From positions 1 through 28,109 of IMG/VR virus record IMGVR_UViG_3300008113_001198: a DNA stretch of 28,109 nucleotides; one strand, given 5' to 3'. The number at the start of each line of letters is the position of its first letter. Position 1 is the stretch's first letter. Positions 23,629 through 28,109 of the stretch are shown here, in pieces. The notes under the pieces are model-generated. The model saw only the letters and a program-made list of their open reading frames with translations. It did not search any database and was not told where the DNA came from. A program made the position numbers and the translations under genes. Source of the stretch: a virus.

Positions 23629-23836
23629 AAAGGTTTGGTGCTGTGGATTTCTAGCAAAAAATAAAAAGGTTTGCAGCCCCTCCGCTGCTGTGACCTTCAC
23701 CCCGTCGGCCCTCCCCCCCGGTCATGTGGACAATGTGGACAATGGTTTTGCAGTCGCTAGGCTTGCGTGCCTGCGCGCCGGTGTGGCGTGGACAATGTGG
23801 ACAATGGCCGGTCAAGCGCAAGGCTTGCGTAGGCGT

Positions 23837-23858
23837 GGGCGTGGGGCGTGGGCGTGGG
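23837..23858 (+). other. G-quadruplex motif
   Basis: Four G-runs of 3, 4, 3 and 3 bases, each separated by the loop CGT, at 23837-23839, 23843-23846, 23850-23852 and 23856-23858. It matches the G3+ N1-7 rule and sits two bases before a DnaA box. Confidence 0.6.
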
Positions 23859-23949
23859 TTTGTGGACAATGTGGACATGTGGACAATCGATTTTAAGTCG
23901 GTCAACCCCCTTTGCGGGCGTGCGGGCTGTCGGCGCGGCCCATTGTCAC

Positions 23950-23969
23950 TACTGTACATCCATACAGTA
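23950..23969. promoter_or_regulatory. LexA (SOS) box
   Basis: TACTGTACATCCATACAGTA matches the E. coli SOS box at 17 of 20 positions, with an intact CTGT-N8-ACAG core. It overlaps possible -10 elements on both strands (TATATT at 23968-23973 on plus, TATACT at 23971-23966 on minus), so host LexA could repress transcription here until DNA damage. Confidence 0.6.
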
Positions 23970-24063
23970 TATTTATCTCCCCATAAACCTATAAACTGAT
24001 AGTCCACATTGTCCACAAAGCCCATTTCCCCAATGGCGCGACGTGGACAATGCGCGCCCCGAA

Positions 24064-24085
24064 ACGTTGACCACACGTTGACCAC
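24064..24085 (+). repeat. Tandem 11-bp repeat (ACGTTGACCAC x2)
   Basis: Two exact direct copies within the origin-like region. Each contains TTGACCAC, a DnaA-box-like variant, so they may be iterons. Confidence 0.7.
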
Positions 24086-24119
24086 GATTGTCCACAATCC
24101 CGACTAAATTGTAAGGGTG

Positions 24120-24148
24120 TTGCATTGTGCAAAAGAATCCTTTATGAT
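24120..24148 (+). promoter_or_regulatory. Sigma70-type promoter for the rightward operon
   Basis: TTGCAT (24120-24125), a 17-base spacer and TATGAT (24143-24148). The -35 box is part of an inverted repeat (TTGCA-TTG-TGCAA, 24120-24132) that could be an operator. Transcription would begin near 24155 and leave a leader of about 40 bases before the ATG at 24195. Confidence 0.65.
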
Positions 24149-24194
24149 CGCGCACATGGCAACATCGCCATTCAGTAGAGTAAAGGCAAACCCC

Positions 24195-24854
24195 ATGCAA
24201 GTACATTTGACCCTCAAATCCGCCAACGTCAAAACTGGCCCGATTCCCGTCAGCACCACGTCAAAAGAGTCGTGCCCGACGGACTGCGCGATGCGCGACG
24301 CGTGCTACGCGGCCAGCGGGCCACTCGCGCTGCACTGGTCCGCCGTCACTGCCGGCCAACGCGGGACGGACTGGGCGACGTTTACCGGCCAAATCGCTGC
24401 GCTGCCCGACGGCCAACTCTGGCGCCACAACCAAGCGGGCGATTTGCCCGGCGACGGCGCGACAATTGACCCGGTCAAACTTGGCGAGCTTGTCGCTGCA
24501 AATCGCGGCCGTCGCGGGTTCACATACTCTCATTACCGCGACGGTGCATCGTTGTCGTGGATTCAAACGGCCAACGAATGGGGCTTTACCGTCAACTTGT
24601 CCGCAAACGATTTGCACGACGCGGACGCGTTGGCCGACACCGGCGCCGGGCCGGTCGTCGTCGTGCTGCCGTCAACTCAGACTAGCAACACCGAAACACC
24701 GGCCGGCCGCAAAGTAGTGATTTGCCCGGCCACACAACGCGACGACGTTTCCTGCGCGACATGCCAACTGTGCCAGCGCCAGCGCAGCACCATTGTCGGG
24801 TTCCCGGCTCACGGCTCGCGCCAGCGCGTGATTAACATCCGTTTGGCCGCGTAA
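24195..24854 (+). CDS. Cysteine-rich phage protein (DUF7227 / gp88-like), unknown function
   Basis: A 219-residue protein recognised as a family widespread in phages (DUF7227, from memory). It opens MQVHLTLKSANVKTGPIPVS. Cys27, Cys31 and Cys37 (CPTDCAMRDAC) and Cys177, Cys187, Cys190 and Cys193 form two groups that could hold a metal or Fe-S cluster. Between them RHNQAGDLPG and GFTVNLSAND suggest repeated beta-alpha units like a small TIM-type barrel. It is the first gene after the rightward promoter and next to the origin, so it may act early. The ATG at 24195 is chosen because the promoter lies downstream of the longer ORF's start at 24117. AAAGG is eight bases before ATG. Confidence 0.72.
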   Translation: MQVHLTLKSANVKTGPIPVSTTSKESCPTDCAMRDACYAASGPLALHWSAVTAGQRGTDWATFTGQIAALPDGQLWRHNQAGDLPGDGATIDPVKLGELVAANRGRRGFTYSHYRDGASLSWIQTANEWGFTVNLSANDLHDADALADTGAGPVVVVLPSTQTSNTETPAGRKVVICPATQRDDVSCATCQLCQRQRSTIVGFPAHGSRQRVINIRLAA

Positions 24855-24874
24855 GATCAACGGCTCATGCGGCC

Positions 24875-24907
24875 ATGCGGCCGCATCGGCCGGGCGATTT
24901 TGCCCGG
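24875..24907. other. Palindrome and hairpin in the 72-base gap
   Basis: A perfect 12-base palindrome ATGCGGCCGCAT (24875-24886) is followed by the hairpin CCGGGC-GATTTT-GCCCGG (24890-24907). No T-run follows. It could slow transcription or protect mRNA between the first gene and the small genes. Confidence 0.5.
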
Positions 24908-24926
24908 GTAACAGTAAAGGCCAGAC

Positions 24927-25064
24927 ATGCAAGTAAATCAAACCCTTACCCTGCACCTATTCGGGCGCCCTGAGCGCGTCCGCATTCTCGCCATTCGGCG
25001 CGCCGGTACAGTCGACGTCGAGCGCCTATCGGACGGCCGGTGCTTTCGGGTGAGCGGACTATGA
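24927..25064 (+). CDS. 45-residue protein, unknown function
   Basis: Reads MQVNQTLTLHLFGRPERVRI, then LAIRRAGTVDVERLSDGRCF. A compact beta-rich, basic protein with no known domain. AAAGG lies six bases before ATG and its TGA overlaps the next ATG (ATGA). It is the second gene of the rightward operon. Confidence 0.7.
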   Translation: MQVNQTLTLHLFGRPERVRILAIRRAGTVDVERLSDGRCFRVSGL

Positions 25065-25198
25065 GCGCGCATCGTGAGCACTACAAGCCGGCGCCGGTGC
25101 AGCGCCCCGAGCCGGTCCGGGACGTGTTGACGGCACTGGCCATTGGGATAGTGCTGGCCATGCTGGCACTGGCCTATTTTGACATTCTCTGGCCATGA
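25061..25198 (+). CDS. 45-residue single-span membrane protein
   Basis: The first 21 residues (MSAHREHYKPAPVQRPEPVR) are basic and proline-rich; a membrane segment follows at about 22-41 (VLTALAIGIVLAMLALAYF), then DILWP. The basic N-terminus should lie in the cytoplasm. It overlaps both neighbours by four bases (ATGA), so it is co-translated. The function is unknown. Confidence 0.72.
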   Translation: MSAHREHYKPAPVQRPEPVRDVLTALAIGIVLAMLALAYFDILWP

Positions 25199-25377
25199 AA
25201 ACCAAAGCCCAACGCCAGGCCGACTGGCTGGCCCAATTTACCGACGCGCTACTGACCCGCGTACCGCGCCTGGCCGGCCGCATAGATTGGGACGCGGCCC
25301 GGTACTACTACCTTTATGGCACGCCCGTCGCGGATGCCGTCGATCAATACATCATCGCAAGGAACATTGAAACATGA
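25195..25377 (+). CDS. 60-residue protein, unknown function
   Basis: Reads MKTKAQRQADWLAQFTDALL, then a Trp/Tyr-rich middle (IDWDAARYYYLYGTPVADAV) and DQYIIARNIET. Probably a small helical protein. It overlaps both neighbours by four bases. No known domain. Confidence 0.7.
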   Translation: MKTKAQRQADWLAQFTDALLTRVPRLAGRIDWDAARYYYLYGTPVADAVDQYIIARNIET

Positions 25378-25631
25378 GCGCATCTGAAATACATCTGAAA
25401 TGGTGGTTCGCTGCATCTGAAAACGGCCATGTGGCCGGCGCCGGAGACGTTGAACTCACCAAAACGATTAGCCGGCGCGACGCGCAGCTAATCGCGGCCG
25501 CGCCGGATTTGCTGGCCGCGCTCGAATCCGCGATTCAGTGGGCCGCGCCCATGAAAGACGCCCCACGCGACGCCCGGCCGGATTGGTTTAACCAAGCCCG
25601 CGCAGCCATCACCAAAGCCACCGGAGACTAA
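25374..25631 (+). CDS. 85-residue protein with the LIAAAPDLLAALE motif
   Basis: Begins MSASEIHLKWWFAASENGHV; the C-terminal half (RRDAQLIAAAPDLLAALESA, then ARAAITKATGD) is a helix pair that recurs in many unrelated phage accessory proteins, in which it usually forms the C-terminus. Its role there is unknown. It overlaps the previous gene (ATGA) and stops four bases before the next one. Confidence 0.72.
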   Translation: MSASEIHLKWWFAASENGHVAGAGDVELTKTISRRDAQLIAAAPDLLAALESAIQWAAPMKDAPRDARPDWFNQARAAITKATGD

Positions 25632-25635
25632 CCCC

Positions 25636-25941
25636 ATGATTACCATCACCCACGGAAAAGCCACGTTTACCGTCAAACCCGAAAACGCCGAACCGACACG
25701 CGAACTACTGGCCTTGATTGACAAGTCCAAGGGCCGCAAGGGGCGCAAGCTCAAGCGGGAGACGGCCGTGCGGCGCCAGTATCCGGTTTTCACGCCGGGC
25801 ATGAGCACGGCCGAATACGTGCGCCGATACGCGGCCTTAAACACCCCTTTGATCCCGGTCACATACGAGCACGCGGACCGGCCAGCGGCCATGCTGGATC
25901 CGTCTATTCCTGAAGTGGTGGAGTTGCCATGCGAACAATAG
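25636..25941 (+). CDS. 101-residue protein, unknown function
   Basis: Starts MITITHGKATFTVKPENAEP; residues about 30-48 are very basic (KSKGRKGRKLKRETAVRRQY). The rest (GMSTAEYVRRYAALNTPLIP) is helical with an acidic end. The basic stretch may bind nucleic acid. It overlaps the next gene by 13 bases. Confidence 0.68.
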   Translation: MITITHGKATFTVKPENAEPTRELLALIDKSKGRKGRKLKRETAVRRQYPVFTPGMSTAEYVRRYAALNTPLIPVTYEHADRPAAMLDPSIPEVVELPCEQ

Positions 25942-26144
25942 GCTATTTGCACCACTTCGGCGAGATCGAGCTTGATTGCGAGCTTGAATACGATCCCGGC
26001 CAGACGGCTGACGAGATCAATCCGCCGTTTCCGCCGGCCGCGTACCTTACCAGCGCCAAGGTGGGCGGAGTCGACATCCTGCCCTTGCTCGGAAACGATC
26101 TAATAGGTCAAATCGAGGAAGGCGCGATATGGTCGCAGGACTGA
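25929..26144 (+). CDS. 71-residue acidic protein, unknown function
   Basis: Reads MRTIGYLHHFGEIELDCELE, later VGGVDILPLLGNDLIGQIEE. The ILPLL-x-DxI-xxIEE end resembles short phage proteins I have seen with no known role. Its start lies within the previous gene, and it contains the ribosome site and ATG of the micropeptide that follows. Confidence 0.68.
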   Translation: MRTIGYLHHFGEIELDCELEYDPGQTADEINPPFPPAAYLTSAKVGGVDILPLLGNDLIGQIEEGAIWSQD

Positions 26145-26191
26145 TTGCTGTTACACTGGTCGCACTGCTAGTGGTCTTCCTCGATCTCTAA
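26129..26191 (+). CDS. 20-residue hydrophobic micropeptide at the operon end
   Basis: Reads MVAGLIAVTLVALLVVFLDL, a single membrane helix without charges except the penultimate acid. AGGAAGG lies six bases before ATG. It overlaps the end of the 71-residue gene in another frame and is the last ORF before the terminator. A similar one-helix ORF lies in the terminase overlap. Confidence 0.5.
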   Translation: MVAGLIAVTLVALLVVFLDL

Positions 26192-26205
26192 CGCAGTTGC
26201 CCTTC

Positions 26206-26236
26206 AGGCCCGGCCTTACCCGCCGGGCCTTTTTTA
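26206..26236 (+). terminator. Rho-independent terminator of the rightward operon
   Basis: AGGCCCGGC (26206-26214), a 7-base loop, GCCGGGCCT (26222-26230), then TTTTTTA. A perfect 9-bp stem and T-run on the plus side only; on the minus side no T-run follows. The T-run overlaps the stop codon of the converging replication gene. Confidence 0.85.
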
Positions 26237-28109
26237 TTTCACCCGCACCATCAGGGCCGGCGCGGTTTCCTCGACCATGTCGCGCAGTTCGGACTTGCTG
26301 TGCTGCACCATGTCAGGCGCGCAGAACACGTGTTTTTTAGCGTCATAGGCGCGCGACTTCAGGCGCCCGCAATCGACCCATCCGGCTTCCTTGAGGGCGT
26401 GCAGCAGCGCAGCCTGGGGCACTTTGACCCCAGAGGGTGCACTGCCCGCTACGCGGTCGCACAGGGCGTGAAAAGGCGAGCCGACGACACCCTTGGCGAA
26501 CTCACCCCGCCGGGCGCGCATCATCTCGACCAGATAGCTTTCGGCCATGCTCATGCCATGCTCGACTAGGTTGGCCTTAAATTCAGTCCAAGCCGGCGCG
26601 GCCGATGGGTTAAACGCCGAGACGTCACGGGCGTGCAGCCAGGCGGCGATCGCTTCATAGCCGCCGGCCTTGTACCAACCCCAGAGCCGCGCGGCAGCGT
26701 CCGGGGCCATGCGCGGCGCCGTAGACCAAAGGGCAAACCAGCGACGATCCTGCGAGTCGATCGAGATCGGCACGGGGTCGTTGGAAAACGCCAGCACGAA
26801 CATGCGGTTCAGGCTGTCGTACGGGTGCAGCCCCTTCCTGTTGATCGTGAGCATGTCCGGCGGCGCGGCGATCACGGGCTTTAGTTTGTTGGCCAGGGCG
26901 CGGCGCTCTCGGGCCTCGGGTTCTTTCAGTTCGTTCAAAATCAGGATTTCGGACTCCAGCGCGTAGCCCCACTGGCTGCCGAGCGTGTCGTTGTCGAGCA
27001 GCCCCCGGTTTTTCAGTTGCGGCCCGCACACGGCCCAGATGAACGGCGCCCACAGCGTATCCTTGCCGCAGCCTTGATCGCCACCATGCAGCACCGCGTG
27101 GTTGATCTTGACCTCGGGGTGCTGGACTTTATAGGCCATCACGTTAAAGACGTGCTCGCGCTCGGACGTCTCGGGGATGAGCGCCGCGCAGTGGGCCAGC
27201 CAAGGGCTGACGTCAGCGCCGGCATCGGCGTCGATCGGCGGCCGGGCGTCGCGCCAGCGGTTGCCGTACACGTCACCGTCACGCGCCACGAGCACGCCCT
27301 CGCCAGCGGCGTAGGTGATGCCGACTAGGGCGCGGGCGCCCATCTCTTGGCGGTTTTCGTCGAAGCAGTACGACGCTTCGATCTTGGGCTTCTTGCCGAA
27401 GCGCGACCGGCACTCGATGTGCCGGAACAAGGCGTTGAAGGTGGAGCGGCTGATCTCGCGGCGGTCTTGCAGGTCAAAGTAGTGGTCGCCCTCTTGGACA
27501 TAACAGAACCGCTTGTACCAGTCGGCCATTGTGGTGCGGCCTAGCTCCTTACGCTCCACCTCGGCGATCACGCGCTTGGCCTCGTCGGGGAACGCCTTGG
27601 TCGGCTCTAGCTTGTCGAGCGCGCCGGCCATCATCGATGCTAGTAGCTCATCGCGCAGGCCAGGCGCGTGGGACGGGCCGCCTTGGCTCGCCACCCACTC
27701 AAGGAACGTATTGCTGTCCAGATCGATGCAATGGCTGTGCAGGCAGCAGAACGCCCGCATGGACGGGTTATAGCGCCCTTCCGGGTTGCCGTCGCTGTGC
27801 TCGGCACTGTTGGGGCAGATGACGCCAGCCCAGCCCTGCGCGTTGGGCTTGGCTAGCACCAGCCCCTGCCCCGACAGCCAAGCCAGCACGTCGTCGGCCC
27901 CGTCGTCAGACACGCGGATGGGGCGGTAGGGGTTGGCGCCGGCCTCGGTCGGGGTGACGCCGAGCGCCTCGCATATCTGGGGTAGGGTGAACTGCCGCTC
28001 GGGATGAAACTCGACTAGGCGCGAGGCGAAGCGGTTGCGGCCGGGCTTCATGTTGATCGAACCGGGCAGGCGGAAGTTACGCACCGGGTTGATCGCGCCC
28101 CGGTCGCTG
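26234..28109 (-). CDS. Replication protein: primase-like N-terminus, zinc motif and SF3 helicase (DUF5906-like), 5' end cut
   Basis: The frame stays open to the window edge, so the start is outside; the visible part has about 624 codons. The first visible residues (AINPVRNFRLPGSINMKPGR) are the type of end that follows an archaeo-eukaryotic primase domain. Counting from the GTG at 28084, a zinc-like cluster lies at about 90-119 (CPNSAEHSDG and FCCLHSHC), Walker A GGDQGCGKDT at 334-343, Walker B ILILNEL near 380-386, sensor-1 AFSND near 432-436 and likely arginine finger DRRWF near 446-450. This matches SF3 helicases of the DUF5906 / NrS-1-polymerase type. It should unwind and prime at the phage origin, which lies about 2 kb away. 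It converges on the rightward operon. Confidence 0.88.
   Translation of the reverse strand, partial: SDRGAINPVRNFRLPGSINMKPGRNRFASRLVEFHPERQFTLPQICEALGVTPTEAGANPYRPIRVSDDGADDVLAWLSGQGLVLAKPNAQGWAGVICPNSAEHSDGNPEGRYNPSMRAFCCLHSHCIDLDSNTFLEWVASQGGPSHAPGLRDELLASMMAGALDKLEPTKAFPDEAKRVIAEVERKELGRTTMADWYKRFCYVQEGDHYFDLQDRREISRSTFNALFRHIECRSRFGKKPKIEASYCFDENRQEMGARALVGITYAAGEGVLVARDGDVYGNRWRDARPPIDADAGADVSPWLAHCAALIPETSEREHVFNVMAYKVQHPEVKINHAVLHGGDQGCGKDTLWAPFIWAVCGPQLKNRGLLDNDTLGSQWGYALESEILILNELKEPEARERRALANKLKPVIAAPPDMLTINRKGLHPYDSLNRMFVLAFSNDPVPISIDSQDRRWFALWSTAPRMAPDAAARLWGWYKAGGYEAIAAWLHARDVSAFNPSAAPAWTEFKANLVEHGMSMAESYLVEMMRARRGEFAKGVVGSPFHALCDRVAGSAPSGVKVPQAALLHALKEAGWVDCGRLKSRAYDAKKHVFCAPDMVQHSKSELRDMVEETAPALMVRVK

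Larger units (their letters stand above)
23725..24096. other. Putative replication origin: cluster of DnaA-box 9-mers
   Basis: TTGTCCACA, the DnaA box of many high-GC bacteria and one base from the E. coli TTATCCACA, occurs exactly seven times: on the minus strand at 23725-23733, 23734-23742, 23796-23804, 23861-23869 and 23878-23886, and on the plus strand at 24009-24017 and 24088-24096. One-mismatch copies lie at 23787-23795, 23870-23878, 24000-24008, 24042-24050 and 24067-24075; a two-mismatch copy lies at 24078-24086. Several are head to tail. Boxes left of about 23.9 kb face one way and the main ones to the right face the other, flanking an A/T-rich stretch (23960-24000) that could be the unwinding element. 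No convincing gene lies in 23594-24194. Experimental proof is lacking. Confidence 0.6.

Noticed and set aside
23725-23886. CRISPR-like array from the repeated TGTGGACAATG units
   Set aside because: The repeats are 9 bases, partly head to tail and not separated by regular spacers; they match a DnaA box instead.
23651-24097. A 148-codon minus-strand ORF (with HIVHM and VHMSTLS runs) in the origin-like region
   Set aside because: Its repeats are translations of the TGTGGACAATG 9-mers, it crosses the LexA box and A/T core, and it has no ribosome site or typical protein composition.
24117-24194. Upstream ATG giving 26 extra residues on the Cys-rich protein
   Set aside because: The promoter's -35 and -10 boxes lie downstream of that ATG, and the family-like sequence begins at the ATG at 24195, which has its own ribosome site.
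1-28109. tRNA, rRNA, integrase, repressor or insertion sequence
   Set aside because: No cloverleaf, transposase, integrase or repressor motif was noticed on reading the ORF products and gaps; a dedicated tRNA search was not possible.

Overview
The window is part of a tailed double-stranded DNA phage (or prophage) with a P22-like virion. In leftward order from about 23.6 kb it carries a small and a large terminase, a P22-type portal, a scaffold, a P22 gp5-type coat protein, gp4-like and gp10-like head-tail joining proteins, three ejection-type proteins in the place of P22 gp7/gp20/gp16, several fibre-like proteins and a lysis cassette. This is P22 head and tail gene order, so a short-tailed (podovirus) particle is expected. 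High GC content, E. coli-like promoter elements, a CTGT-N8-ACAG LexA box and TTGTCCACA DnaA boxes point to a Pseudomonadota host, perhaps a betaproteobacterium; the host assignment is inference. No integrase, repressor, tRNA or CRISPR was seen.

Layout. 1-2074 (minus): endolysin cut by the window edge, holin-like membrane protein, two small membrane-anchored proteins and two small proteins of unknown role. 2084-4431 (minus): three fibre-like genes. 4487-8753 (minus): three ejection-type proteins. 8764-13015 (minus): small structural gene, large fibre-like gene, gp10-like and gp4-like joining proteins, one small gene. 13022-15981 (minus): decoration-like proteins, coat and scaffold, with hairpins between the highly expressed genes. 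16032-18710 (minus): coiled-coil protein, small genes, a frameshifted glycine-rich adhesin and a Dps-like helical protein. 18707-23593 (minus): portal, four small basic genes, both terminase subunits and a hydrophobic 23-residue overlapping ORF. 23594-24194: about 600 bases without a credible gene, holding many DnaA-box 9-mers, a G-quadruplex motif, a LexA box and a rightward promoter; I read it as a replication origin and divergent control region. 24195-26191 (plus): a Cys-rich protein followed by seven tiny, mostly overlapping genes, ending at a clear terminator. 26234-28109 (minus, runs off the window): a zinc-motif plus SF3-helicase replication protein converging on that terminator.

The leftward genes form one nearly continuous late operon with many ATGA, TAATG and TGATG overlaps. 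The rightward genes look like an early, accessory operon beside the origin. The most interesting points are the origin-like control region with its SOS box, two membrane micropeptides hidden in gene overlaps, the Dps-like residue pattern in the gene next to the portal, UUCG hairpins around the coat-gene cluster, and repeat modules shared between distant fibre genes.
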